DNA from: Pseudoips prasinana
Taxonomy: Eukaryota > Arthropoda > Insecta > Lepidoptera > Nolidae
Length of the DNA stretch: 64,000 nt
Assembly: GCA_951640165.1 (NCBI GenBank)
Contig: OX621252.1
Coordinates: forward strand, 8,216,501 to 8,280,500
Direction: 5' to 3'
The notes under the pieces were generated by a model. It worked only from the letters and a program-made list of their open reading frames with translations, was not told the DNA's origin and made no database searches. The position numbers were made by a program, and so were the translations under genes. Numbering within the stretch: position 1 is the stretch's first letter; each line of letters opens with the position of its first letter. This document shows, piece by piece, positions 21,409-32,884 of the stretch.

Positions 21409-21729
21409 AATAATAATAATAATAATAATAAAAATGATTTATTTACTTTTCACAAGGAATAACAAGTATAGCTATTAGTAAATGTTGACAAATTTTTACA
21501 GTAATAGATAATATAGATAATCCTTGTGAAAGTCTGGAGTCTGAACTAGGTCGAAACCTGTACTACAGAACTCCAGGCTCTCCGGATTCTTTGTGGGGTG
21601 TATTTGTGAACGTGTAAGTGTGTGGGATGCGAAAACGTGTATATGGAAATGCAATGTCGATAGTTTGAATATCGTTGAGTTAACTAAAAACTTATTAAGA
21701 TTTCCATATGTTACTTAGTTATAATTATT

Positions 21730-21794
<65 letters not shown>
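20105..21794. other. Upstream of gene A, leader exon not identified
   Basis: A leader exon ending in phase 0 should lie here or beyond. I found no minus-strand ATG with a hydrophobic run and a good donor. A mildly GC-rich patch with gatgcaaggtg repeated (21155-21200) could be promoter-proximal. (ta)n at 21358-21402, followed by (aat)n. Confidence 0.3.
21358..21432. repeat. (ta)n / (aat)n microsatellite
   Basis: About 45 bp of TA repeats then AAT/AAC-type units. A second TA run is at 21734-21786. Confidence 0.85.
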
Positions 21795-21795
<1 letters not shown>

Positions 21796-21988
21796 TAGTT
21801 TAGTAAAATATTGCTAAAACTATACATGTCGATAATTAAACTTAAACATAATATCTTTGACAATAACTTAATACAAGCTAGCTAAATATCATAGCTATTA
21901 TAAAATATTTTTTATAAAAGTTTTCATACCATCCGTGTACCTAAACTAGAAATAATTACCTATGTATATTTTTTTTAGTTCGGCTATA

Positions 21989-23588
21989 CTGCCCTACTAA
22001 GCGCAAAAGCGGTATCTCAAAAAAAATCGTTATATTTATTTTTATGCCATCGGATAGCTTTAAAAAATACGCATCTAATGAACTAAGCCTTTTAGCGCTA
22101 TCTTGTTGAAAACATGTAAAAATACCCTTAAGAAAGATTTCTCTATCTCAGTTTTACCTTAAATCACTAAGGATATTAGAGGTATATCAATATTAAGTAG
22201 GCAAACAGCCGTATATTTAAATACCGCCAAATCTCTTTAACAACAACAACAATTTTTCTAAGCCGTTAAGCGGCAAATATGTAAAATGCGTGAATTACTG
22301 ACTTACCGCTACAACGCTTAGTTTTTGAATGCTTACTTGATCCGCAAATCATTTTACTTTATGAGATACGGTCGCAGCGGCAAATTAAAATGGCTCTTAT
22401 TGTTTGGTTGACACGATCGGGTTTCTAATACATTTACATTTTACCCACAGGATAGTGGTTTGAGTGTTTTTCCTGTATTATGGTATGAAGGGTTGTTTGG
22501 ACGCTACATAGCCGAAATCATAAATGCATACTACCATTTTTTTATTTTTTATCGAGATAAAAAAATATCTTACTGTGGGTTGACAATTGTTCATCACAGA
22601 ACAAAAATTTGACATTTTTTTCTTTCTTAATTTACGTTGTGAATTCAAATGACATCAACGCCGATAAGATTGTTATAAACTATTTCGAACCAGGCCACAC
22701 CTTTATGTCAGCCGACAGTTTCCATTATATATATGGAGTTGTCGATGAAGCGCATGAAAAACAAAATTTATGACTTTTCAGATTTTTCTCAGGCAGTTAG
22801 CACTGCAGGAAAAAAAACCTAAACCTAAAGAAATGACTCTACAAGATTTTTATGACTGGGAAGATTACACGACACAGTATAAACTATCTCGAATTAAACC
22901 GTGACCATATATCAATGAAATGGTCGAAGTAGAAGTCAATAGAGGCAGTTTTGACTAGGTAACATACAGAACTGGATTCAATAAAGACCCTATTACTGGC
23001 AATAAAATTTAGAAAACCCAAATTTTGCCACCACCAAAAAAGAAAACTGCAATGGAAGGCATTTCTAAAAGCAAAAAAGAAAATATTTTGAAATCTTTTC
23101 AAAATATTATACTTCAAAACAAAATGTCCTTTTGGAGAGAACTCCCTACTTTTGACTAGATTAATTTCATAGAATCCGTTTTTTCTTCAAATATTTTCTT
23201 ATGCCATTATAAATTTGAATAATAAAAGACTTCATAAATATACTTTGATCGTTTTTATTTCCTTAAATAATACATATTTTATTCAATACAAAATACATAC
23301 TTTTTTGTAAACGTACATGTAGGAGAAAACTAACGAAAAAAGCGGTAATTCAAATTTTAATTGTATAATTACTAAGCGGTGTAGCAGTATCTCATGAAAA
23401 AGGTATATCCATATACATTTTTAATATTTTAATTATTGTAGTAACAAATAGATCTAATATAATATATAAATACTATTTAATAAGCAAAAAAGTCATAATA
23501 CAAAGTAAAAAAAAGTATTTTTTACAAAACTTCAACTATCTCGAAACTCGCTTTCATTGAGATACCGCTTTTGCGCTTAGTTGGGCAG
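21989..23588. mobile_element. 1.6-kb TIR DNA transposon with transposase remnant
   Basis: About 32-bp terminal inverted repeats with one mismatch (ctgccc[t/a]actaagcgca then aaagcggtatctca) at 21989-22020 and 23557-23588. A TATA copy flanks each side (21985-21988, 23589-23592). Degenerate internal copies of the same motif occur near 22304, 22360 and 23370. The inside codes, in broken frame, for the C-terminal end of a transposase-like protein. Superfamily not assigned. Confidence 0.72.
22640..23160 (+). pseudogene. Transposase C-terminal remnant
   Basis: Broken frames read FEPGHTFMSADSFHYIYG, then IYDFSDFSQAVSTAGK, MTLQDFYDWEDYTTQYKLS, VTYRTGFNKDPITGNK and SKKENILKSFQ..MSFWRELPTFD before the stop. 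The PGHTFMSADSFH signature recalls a transposase family scattered in arthropod genomes. Several stops and frameshifts; the N-terminal part with most catalytic residues is absent, so the element is non-autonomous. Confidence 0.5.
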
Positions 23589-23882
23589 TATAATTATCAA
23601 TTCGGCAATAAAAGTTATACAATAATTAATTATATTACTACAAAGCGATAGCAAAACAATACAATCGCTTTTTTAAAGTCTACGTGAATAAAACCTTTTT
23701 TATTTAATTAATTAATTTTATTATTTAGTAAGAAACAGTACCTATAGTTGGCAATCCCAGTTACACGTGCTCAGTAGTCAGCGATTCCGTCGCCATGTGC
23801 GATACTGAGTATAGTTGCAGTGTAGGTAGATACTGTAAACGATATTCATGTAAGGTCGGCAGGTAACAAACGTTGAAAAACA

Positions 23883-24131
23883 GGGGCTCCACCGGCTAAG
23901 TCGCCGAACATCGATATCTTAAATGGTGTTCAAATAAATAAAGGTTAAAGATGACTTAATCCATCGTTAAATCGGCTTCGACGTTGACAATCGATTCCGG
24001 ACCATATATGACGTCACATGTGCATCATCATGGAAGCTGAATTAACGATTTATTAAGTCATTTTTTACCGTTATTTATTTGAACGCCATTTAAGAAATCG
24101 ATGTTCGGCGACTTAGCCGGTAGTGCCGCTG
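23883..24131. mobile_element. Foldback MITE (GGCTAAGTCGCCGAACATCG type)
   Basis: Arms 23883-23973 and 24040-24131 are inverted copies (ccggctaagtcgccgaacat, then tcaaataaataaaggt). A single arm of the same family is at 54535-54628. No coding capacity. Confidence 0.7.
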
Positions 24132-24626
24132 GTTAACAGACATATACCCAAACAAAAGGTAATAAGTGTACGGTGTCTCATAAAGCATATCCCGATCTAC
24201 AAGAGTGGGGACAGCAGCCGTGTTGATAACTATTTATTTATTTATTTTTTTATTTATATTTATTAGGGATAACAACAGTCGTTTACAAATGTATTTATAC
24301 AAAAAACACTATTACTACTTAATTAGACCAATTACAGTTATCCTCAGCTATTATAAAGAACAGAATCAAAATGTTATTAAAATCTAAAAAGGTTACATTA
24401 CAACTATGCAGAACAGTTAAACAAGTAGGTAGGTTTGTTTACTGTTGACACTACGCATCGAGTCGAGCTCGAGCATTTCGCTCGGCTGGAACCATTACAA
24501 AGGTAGCGTAATGGTAAGTAACTACTTATATTATTCCTATAATTTTATTCCTATTACCCATTTGTGCAGGTGTACTTATTATTTTGAAAGCAGCAAATAA
24601 ATACAGTTGTTGATAAGATTAATAAG

Positions 24627-25457
24627 TTATTCACCATTGGTTAAAACATTTCTAATACTGGCCATAAATGATCTTTTACTTACGAAAAAAGGATCTATGT
24701 CACTAAATGTTGTGTTATATATACGTGCGATTCTAGTCATGACAGCGTTTTTGCCATATGATGTGGGATGTGATGGCACAGACAACATTTGTGTATGACG
24801 CGTACGATAGGTTGGGGTATTAAATATTATTTTAGAGAGTAGTTCAGGGCAGTCTATGCGTCCGCAAAGTATGTCAAAAAGTAGGCCCATATCCATCATA
24901 GTTCGCCTCTCTTCTAAAGTAGGTAAGTTGTACGTACGACAATTTTCCGTGTAATCTATATTCGGTTTTTTAAATTTAAAGTTCAAGTGACGTATAAACT
25001 TTTTCTGTATTCGCTCTATTCTTTTAATATGAATTGCATAATATGGCGACCAAATCTGGCAGGCGTATTCTAAATTGCTTCGGACGTAAGCGTAATAGAC
25101 AACTTTTAAACATGTGATACTTTTGAAAGGCTGACAAGTTCGCATAACAAAACCAAGATTTCGATAAGATTTATTCACTATATTATCAATGTGAGTGATC
25201 ATTGCCATTTTTGTATCAAGCGTAACCCCAAGGTCCCGGATGGTTTCATCTCTTTGTATTAGCACTCCGTCAAAATTATAATTAAATTTAATGATGGTTC
25301 TTTTGCGACTGAAACTTATACATTGACATTTAGAAATATTTATGGAGATTTTATTTTTTATGTAGTAGTTATATAAGTTATCTAAATCTCTTTGTAGTTC
25401 GAAACAGTCATTCAAATCTCTTACTTTAGCGAATAGTTTTTTATCGTCAGCATACAA
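24627..25457 (-). pseudogene. LINE ORF2 RT end and C-terminal domain
   Basis: Opens with MYADDKKLFAKVRDLNDC (catalytic Asp pair), then NISKCQCISFSRK, IRDLGVTLDTKMAM, YYAYVRSNLEYACQIWSPYY and RIQKKFIRHLNFK. In the same frame as the RT part, separated only by the TAG at 25506. Confidence 0.75.
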
Positions 25458-25505
25458 TAAGTGATTAGATTGAAGGCATTGAGAAATGTCGTGTATGTAT
25501 GAATT

Positions 25506-26327
25506 CTAAAAAAGCGGTCCAAGATGCGATCCCTGAGGTACGCCGGAAGGGATGTGAATATAATCCGACTTAAAACCACCTAATACAACGGCCTGTGAAC
25601 GGTTTGATAGATAGGATTTTATCCAGCGTAGCAAATCACCATGAATACCCAATAATTGCAATTTTTCTAACAGAATGACATGATCCACACGATCGAATGC
25701 TTTTTCAAAATCAGTGTAGATCACGTCAACCTGTCCCCCATTTTCCATGTGTTCCAAAACGAAGTCTGTGTAAACTGCTAAATTAGTAACAGTAGAGCGA
25801 CCTTGAATAAACCCGTGCTGAGTTTCAGCTATTCCTTTCGAAATAACTTGATATATGTTCTCATATACCAGTTTTTCCAATGTTTTACCTAATACATTTA
25901 TAATGGAAATTGGTCTATAATTTTCTATTTTGGACTTTGAACCCTTTTTGTGAATGGGTATGATGTGGGCTTTTTTCCACTCTGCAGGGAAACTACAAAC
26001 TTCAAAAGACCGTTTAAAGAGTACCATTACAGGAAGTGCTAGGCTTTTAGCGCAAGATTTAAAAAAAATTGGAGGTATACCATCACAACCTGAACCCTTT
26101 GATATGTCTAAAGAACTAAGCAACTTATAGACTTGATCCTTAGTAAAGTGAATAGTTGATAGAACTTCATTTTGTGAATGAACATTACTAAAATTGTTAG
26201 CTGAACTTGCATTTGAGCTGTGAGTAGTAAACGCTTTTAAAATAACTATTGAATGCGGAGCATATTGCATTACTGTCATTAAATATTTGATCTCGTAGCG
26301 TGAATACTTGAGGATAACTTGAACCAC
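25506..26327 (-). pseudogene. LINE ORF2 reverse transcriptase, first part
   Basis: ISKGSGCDGIPPIFFK, KGSKSKIENYRPISIINV, ETQHGFIQGRSTVTNL, VDVIYTDFEKAFDRVDHV and SGVPQGSHLGPLF, then TAG. The stop falls where LGPLFFN is expected, so it looks like one base change. The catalytic YADD is in the next open frame. Confidence 0.75.
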
Positions 26328-27553
26328 CTCTTTTTGATTTAATGTAAGACCAGAAATTCTTTGGTGAGCGTTTTATATTACGTTCAGCGTCGTCATTGAA
26401 ACGATTCAGGCAACTTTCCTGTATTTTATGGTGACGGTCTCTTAGTATGGCAAACTCGTCATAATCCCTCGGATTATTAAACATTTTCCATCTTTTGTGA
26501 GCTTTAAATTTTTCTTTTATGATTTTAATAAGAGCAGATGTGTACCATATTGGATAAGAAACATTTTTAATGGATAGTGGTACATATAATGCGAGACATT
26601 TATGTATTTCAACATAAAATGCCTCAACAGCATCGTCAATATTGTCAATATCTAGAATTTCATACCAATTTATATTGATAAGATAATCATTAATTTTTTT
26701 ATAGTCACATTTATAAAAGTTGTATCTTGGGGCCTTCTTCTCTTTAAGCCATTTAATGTGGCTATCACTAATATCTAGTCTTAGCGGTGGGTGAAATTCG
26801 TCCAATTTAGTTAGGGGTTGAGTTTCAGAGACTGTTATTGGAAGATTGCAAAAACAAAGGTCGAGAATATTGCCACTGGTATTGGGAATTAAACAATATT
26901 GACTAAGACCCAGAAACTGAAGACTATCAACCAATATTTGAGCGCTGTCTTGTACTTCTGTGGGACCAATATGTTTTAATACATATCCCCTATCGTTCCA
27001 TCCTAAGCACGGCAAATTAAAGTCCCCGATCAATAAATAAAAATCATTACTATTGTAATTAAAAAGTTGAGTAACAGCTGACAATAAATTTAAAATATTT
27101 TGTGATAGTGAGGCATTGTCCGGAGCGTATATACCACGCTAATATTATGTGCAAGTTAGCACTCGAATGTAATTTATGGGAGGGAATTGTTACACAGAGC
27201 GATTCCGTCTTGTTTGAACACAACCATTTATTATTTATTTCTGCACCAAGTTCACGACGGATACATACCATCACGCCTCCGCCGGACTGTTTACCTGTGC
27301 ACTCGAGATTACGGTCGCATCGAAATATGTCATACCTGTTGTCGCATAATTCTGTATCTAAAATATCGTTTTGTAACCAAGTTTCCGTCAAGAGTATAAT
27401 ACTCAATTCCTGTAATAAAATGCGATTATACAATTCTAGACACTTAGTGCGTAGTCCACGCACGTTTTGATAGAGAATATTTAGTTTGGCTGGGAATTTA
27501 GTATGAATAAACAATATGTCAATATTACTATATATATAATATGTTTTAACCAA
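26197..27553 (-). pseudogene. LINE ORF2 endonuclease region, frameshifted
   Basis: LNILYQNVRGLRTKCLELYN, LSIILLTETWLQNDI and SGGGVMVCIRREL in the first frame, which breaks near 27130. The second frame carries LLIGDFNLPCLGWNDRG, LDLCFCNLPITV and DISDSHIKWL (Ser-Asp-Ser-His) and runs into the linker before the RT. The catalytic Asp/Asn/His motifs are recognisable. A further frameshift near 26300 leads into the RT. Confidence 0.72.
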
Positions 27554-27848
27554 TGCATTTGCCAGACATGTACACGTATATATATGTATTTAATGCTGCG
27601 ACTAATAAAATGAATTTTAATAAAGTTTAGATTTGAGGTTAAGTTTTTACGTTTTAAGTATATGTTACATATGTGATAATATCCAATCATACTTACTAAT
27701 AATAAATATCTGCACAAATAGGGTATGATATGATAACTTCTTCTACGATTTATCAAAACAATAATGTATTTTATTATTTTGAAGAATTGTTCAGTAAACA
27801 AACTCAAGAGAATATGTATTCCAAAACTAGAAAACAAAATATAGTTAT

Positions 27849-28739
27849 TTACACTATCTTTTTTAGGTCGTCGGGGTTTTTTATTAAGATTTTGGGTGAC
27901 ACATCGTCTTTTCTTGCAAAAATTTTTCCGTTGCGGACCCAGGCGAACTGGTAGTTTTTTAATTTCGATTTTTCACGAACATTCTTATATAGGACCTTAT
28001 TTGTGTGAGTCAGATGTTCATTTATGAATATATTCCTTGCGTCGCCAGTTATTCCGAGATCTGCGGTAGTAATACCCTTTTTAGAACGTATGCCTGACAG
28101 TATACAGTCACGTTGAAAACTGGATCCAAGCTTCACGATTATCATTTTTGGGCGACCGGGTATTTTTGTCATAGGTTGGATTCTTGTTACGAACTTTATA
28201 TCTTCCGTTGATAATTTCACACCCACGTAATCAGCAATAGATACAATATACTGCACAAGGTTTTCCTCGGATATTTGCGGGATACCAGAAATTTCCAGAT
28301 TATCTGAGCGTGCACGCTGTTCTATATTATTTAATTCACATTCAAACCTAGTATTTTCTTCTTTTAACTGCGCCAACCGCTTATTTACGTCATTTTTAAG
28401 AACCTTCTGTTCGTTCTCCAGGAAGTCTAGGGATTCTTTTATACCCGATATATCCTTATGGAATTGGGATTGCTCCGTTTTAATAGTTTGAATGTCTAAT
28501 TTGATGCTTTGAAGATCCTTTTTAATTACATTATTTATATCCTGTTGGATATTTGTGATTTGATTACTCAGGTCAGAGTTCAAGGAAGCAAGTTTTGAAG
28601 ATATATCCGCTGAAAATTTCTCAAACATAGTCGAAATATCATCTTTTCCCTTTCTCTTGGTACGACGAAGATTATTGATATTTTGTAAATTATCATCCTG
28701 AGAGGGTATATCAGAGCAAGTAGATGCGGCAGAATCCAT
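27849..28739 (-). CDS. LINE ORF1 coiled-coil protein
   Basis: I start at the ATG at 28739 (MDSAASTCSDIPSQDD) rather than the upstream ATG at 28871, because the added N-terminus looks like 5' UTR. About 296 residues: coiled coil about 40-160 (DLSNQITNIQQDINNVIKKD and heptads), RARSDNLEISGIPQISEEN at the RRM-like core, basic C-terminal domain with FAWVRNGKIFARKDD. Same architecture as the ORF1 at 3697-4503. Role: RNA-binding chaperone of the element. Confidence 0.7.
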   Translation of the reverse strand: MDSAASTCSDIPSQDDNLQNINNLRRTKRKGKDDISTMFEKFSADISSKLASLNSDLSNQITNIQQDINNVIKKDLQSIKLDIQTIKTEQSQFHKDISGIKESLDFLENEQKVLKNDVNKRLAQLKEENTRFECELNNIEQRARSDNLEISGIPQISEENLVQYIVSIADYVGVKLSTEDIKFVTRIQPMTKIPGRPKMIIVKLGSSFQRDCILSGIRSKKGITTADLGITGDARNIFINEHLTHTNKVLYKNVREKSKLKNYQFAWVRNGKIFARKDDVSPKILIKNPDDLKKIV

Positions 28740-28977
28740 GTTACTTGGTGAATATACACGCAGCGTTGACAGTTCGCGGACTCGAGCAGCGGTGTGAGAC
28801 AAAGACCGCAAAGGTGTTGAAGCGGGATGAATTATATGCACACCACTTAAGCCGATACACTGATTTCGCACTTATGATTCTTAAAATACGGTGTAATTTA
28901 CGTTACTGTGATTTCAATTTATTAATTTGCAACCGATAACACGTCCGTTCTCTGCAGCAGTAAAACTGAGTGGGGAG

Positions 28978-29547
28978 TAAAACTATAGACCAATAGCTGT
29001 ACTCACTACCTTATCAAAAATACTAGAGCGAATTATGAACCATAGACTTATAAGTTACCTAGAAAAGAACAACATAATTACAGAAACACAATTTGGCTTT
29101 CGCTCGTGTAAATCCACCTCAGATGCGGTTCATGAACTAACTGACTTTATAGTAACAAAAATGGATCAAGGGGATAAAGTTTTAGGTATATTTTTGGATA
29201 TCGCCAAAGCTTTCGATACGGTTTCTGTACCTATTCTTGTAGATAAAATGGAAAGCTTGGGAATCAGAGGAATCCCGCTTGACCTGTTTAAAAATTATTT
29301 GAGTGAGCGTACCCAGAGAGTAAAGATAGAAGAATTTCTAAGTGACGAGCGTACACTTTCTTATGGCACGCCTCAGGGTAGTGTTCTTGGACCTACCCTA
29401 TTTCTCATATATATTAACGATCTGGGTAAGCTCACCCTTCCCAAAGGCAAAGTTATTAGTTTTGCTGATGACACTGCCCTCCTGTTCAGTGCGAAAACGT
29501 GGAAGGAAGTCTTTAAACAAGCTCAATGTGGTATCTTTAGGCTTTAA
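28978..29547 (+). pseudogene. LINE reverse transcriptase, first frame
   Basis: TQFGFRSCKSTSDAVHEL, GIFLDIAKAFDTVSVPIL, YGTPQGSVLGPTLFLIYIND and ISFADDTALLF, then KTWKEVFKQAQCG before the frame is lost near 29530. Confidence 0.75.
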
Positions 29548-30325
29548 CATGGTATCTAACTGGCTACGAAGCAACCTATTGACTCTCAATGTACAGAAAA
29601 CCAACTACATGACATTTTCCTTAAAAAATTGCATACTTTCCCAAGATTCTATGCTAGAAAACACTATAATAGCACATACATGGACGGAGATACTCAACCG
29701 TAGCTGTACCTGTATGTCGCTCTCTAAGACTAATAAAGTAAAGTACCTAGGAGTAATAATCGACAACAACCTAAGATTTCATGAACACATTAACATCCTT
29801 AACGGTAGACTGCGTAAATTGATATATGTGTTTAAAACTCTGAGGTATGTGGTCGATGAAAATGTTATGAGGTCGATTTACTTTGCATTAGCTCAATCAA
29901 TAATAAGCTATTGCATTACCTCTTGGGGTGGTGCCCCGAAAACAACTATGCTAGAATTAGAGAGAGCACAGAGAGCCATTCTGAAGGTGTCGTCTTTTCG
30001 CCCATATCGATATTCTACTGAACAGTTATACGCAGAGAGCAAAGTCTTGACGGTACGTCAATTGTTTATACTGCACACGATACAAAGACAACATACTCTC
30101 TTAACGTATAATCCATCTCTGTCCATTGGCAAAAGAAGGTGTAATCCTGTAGGACGATTTCATAATCTATCTATCTATTTTTGTCATCTAGGCGGATTTC
30201 TTTACAACAAAATTAATAGTTTACTACACATATTCAACCTCACAAAGGATAAATGTAAAAGAAGGTTGACAGATTGGCTACTGAAACTCAACTATAATAA
30301 GACCGAGGATTTGATTAAAAACTGA
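29530..30325 (+). pseudogene. LINE RT thumb and C-terminal domain, second frame
   Basis: VSNWLRSNLLTLNVQKTNYM, KVKYLGVIIDNNLRFHEHI, SIISYCITSWGGAPKTTML and LERAQRAILKVSSFRPYRY, ending LNYNKTEDLIKN. Continuous with the previous frame after a small indel. Confidence 0.75.
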
Positions 30326-30394
30326 TTTTAATAAATTATGTTCCTGATATTAAATCAATTGTATACATTTAAAAGCACAAACTCGCACTACACA

Positions 30395-30463
30395 CACAGA
30401 CACACACACAGACACATACACACACGGACGCGCGCGAGCGCGCGCTCGCACACACACACACAT
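30395..30463. repeat. (ca)n with gcgc core
   Basis: CA repeats with a gacgcgcgcgagcgcgcgct palindromic core, within the 3' UTR of the LINE. Confidence 0.8.
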
Positions 30464-30785
30464 TAAAAATAGCTGTAAATTAATTTGTTTATGTAATTAT
30501 CTTTATTTTGAAATGCCATTTTACCAACTAGTTATATATATATCTTACTGCGTATATTTCACTTTGTCAGCTCGCTAATACATATAAAATGTAATAATCT
30601 AAGTGGAGGGGACCTGGTGTTCTGAAACACAGGCCTCGAGCCTAGCTTAGGCACCAGTCTCCTGCAATATATATGTATGTCTACTGAAATATGTACCTAT
30701 GAAATGTAATCATTATGTAAAAATTGTACCTGTATATTGTAGTGAGATAATAAATTATTATCATTATTAAATTATTATTATTATA

Positions 30786-32420
30786 TAAAGTATTTCCAAT
30801 CACAGATGACATTATGCTGACGCAATTATGTCTAATCCATACTGTACTGGAGTGTAATTTCAGTGTGTTAACACCATACATCCATTTTTTTGCCCTAAGA
30901 ACAAATAGTTACTCTTATGGGCAGGGGTTACCCTTGTATGAGAGCTGTTCAAGCCATTCAACAGACCCCTGAATGGGTTTACTACTGTTGTCTAATGAAG
31001 TCTAAATTATATAATTATTATTATGAAACAAAAAATAATAAAGTAAAGTTATTAATAAGTGGGGATAAACGAATTAACGTGCCGTCCGAAGTACGGAGAC
31101 GCTCAAAATTAAGACCATAGAGGTATATACGTAAATCCCAAATCTTGAATGATGCAACCATGCATGAATCTTTTCATTTCTTCTTCATACTTATTTATAG
31201 CGGTCCTGTTCAGTAGCGCGTTAGTGATCCGAGATTCCGATTGATTTTAATTCAAACTTTATTTTCTCTCTTCGTTCGGAAGCAAAAAAAAAAACAAAAA
31301 TACAAAATAATCAAAAATATATTTATTAAAATTAAAACTAAGTACTTAATATCCTCTAAACTCACTATGACCTGATTTGAGGACATAAATGTGAAAATAT
31401 CTCTCAGAGAGTAATAAATAAGTGTCACTAACCGCAAGTAAAAAATAAAAACGTACCAAAAATAGTGACGAAAAATATATCGCGAGTGAGCGTGATGGCA
31501 TAAAAGATAAATACTCTTTATTGCATACCAATTACAGATAAAAAATATAGGAAACATTGAAAGCAAATTATACAATAGGCGGTCTTATCGCAGTCAGCGA
31601 TCTCTTCCAGACAATCTTTGGATGGATAAGAAATATAGAAAGACAACATGATAAGGGTAGTGCAAGATAAAATAATTTCAGTAGGAATCTAAATACTTAC
31701 TTCATAATGAGAAATTATAAGTTAAGCCGCACATTTCTTAATTAGTCTTAGTGATCAAACTTCTAATTGTATTACTAAAAAACGGGAAAATGAGATAGCT
31801 TCAAATAAAGTAAATCGTCTTTTTTACAACGTCAACTAAATATCCTATAGACAGCATGAAGTAAAGATCGACAATTATCTTAATTCGTCCTTCTTGGTGA
31901 TGTTTGGTGGAAAGTTTTCAAAAATCCCATTTTTTTTGGAGCTTTGTAAATTTTTCAGGTGATATAATATGTCATTTTATAATGATCGTATTGAATTACT
32001 TTGACTATTAGATATTATATCTCAATGATTTTAGGTGAAATAACCACCATGCTGAGTTGTATTTAGAGTGGCTTACATAGAAGATGACTCGTGGCTAAGA
32101 TAGTATCATTCAGACGCTCGATAATTGTAGCTGACTTAGCAATTTAGATGGCAATTTAAATTTTTAGAGACGTGTAATGCTATTAAAACTAAATCTGTTC
32201 AATGAGCACCTCTTCATAATGCATGACATTTTTATGTTAAGAAGAGGTGAAGAACAATCATGGAAGGAAAAGTAGAGTAGTAAAGGAGAGTAGTAGAGTT
32301 AGGGAGAAATTAGGGATAAGTTACATAGTTCTAGACTATTTACCAATCTTTACTTAGTATTTAATAAAATTGTATAGGTACCCGTTTGCCTTTTAATCCT
32401 ACAGCAAAATGTTTAAAGTA
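30786..32420. other. Intergenic, mostly unassigned
   Basis: Contains a minus-strand LINE tail at 31504-31625 (gtcttatcgcagtcagcgat, like 10131-10265). Otherwise AT-rich sequence with no supportable gene; the frames present have no domain I recognise. Confidence 0.35.
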
Positions 32421-32423
32421 TCT

Positions 32424-32640
32424 AAAAACGATGGCCACTGGGGCAGATCGTTTCTCGAGTGGTGACCACAAACCGGAAGACGCGGCATAGGCAGGCCCCT
32501 ACAAGATGGATGATCTTGTGATGGTCGCTGGAAGTCGCTGGGTGCGGATATCGCAAGACCGGCAATTGTGGAAATTTTTGAAGTGAGACCTTTGTCCAGC
32601 AGTAGACGCCTTTCAGCTGATGATGATGATGACGATCTAA
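32424..32640 (+). mobile_element. RTE LINE 3' fragment
   Basis: Matches the C-terminus and tail of the 16.5-kb RTE: gatggccactggggcagatc, ctcgagtggtgaccacaaac, ggatatcgcaagaccggcaa, cctttgtccagcagtagacg and a (gat)n end. Heavily mutated. Confidence 0.75.
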
Positions 32641-32884
32641 AAATAATCTAAACTTAAAAGATGAACATCTCAAAACTAGCTCTGAGTGGGTTAGACCCTT
32701 ATCACCACTAAACCAGATCGAATTATTAATAATAATATTTAATTAATAGTAACCACTTTATTTAGTACGTATACCTAATCATGTGAAACATATTACAGCA
32801 CATACTTAAACATTGTTTTTAATAACATAAAATCTGCACGTGTAGGTTTTGTAATAAATATTAAAATTAATTAATAGTCATATA

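Larger units (their letters stand above)
21795..23715 (+). repeat. Repeat X, copy 2, split by a DNA transposon
   Basis: 21795-21984 and 23593-23715 join to give the same sequence as 45150-45555: caagctagctaaatatca, catccgtgtacctaaa, then tttaaagtctacgtgaata after the inserted transposon. Confidence 0.55.
24230..28945 (-). mobile_element. Jockey-type LINE, full length but decayed (minus strand)
   Basis: ORF1 at 28739-27849, then ORF2: endonuclease from 27553, RT to about 25506 and C-terminal to 24627, followed by a 3' UTR and an (aata)n tail at about 24232. ORF2 has at least two frameshifts and one stop. It lies between genes A and B. Confidence 0.8.
28976..30785 (+). mobile_element. CR1-like LINE, 5'-truncated
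   Basis: Starts inside RT motif 2 (YRPIAVLTTLSKILERIMN) and runs to the end of the C-terminal domain at 30325. The 3' UTR contains (ca)n (30393-30463), a stem-like gaggggacctggtgttctga segment and a (tta)n tail near 30745-30785. Same clade as the element at 5000-7645. Confidence 0.75.

Noticed and set aside
31252..31575. 107-codon hydrophobic minus-strand frame
   Set aside because: AT-rich Phe/Leu/Ile/Tyr composition without domain, overlapping a LINE tail; chance frame.
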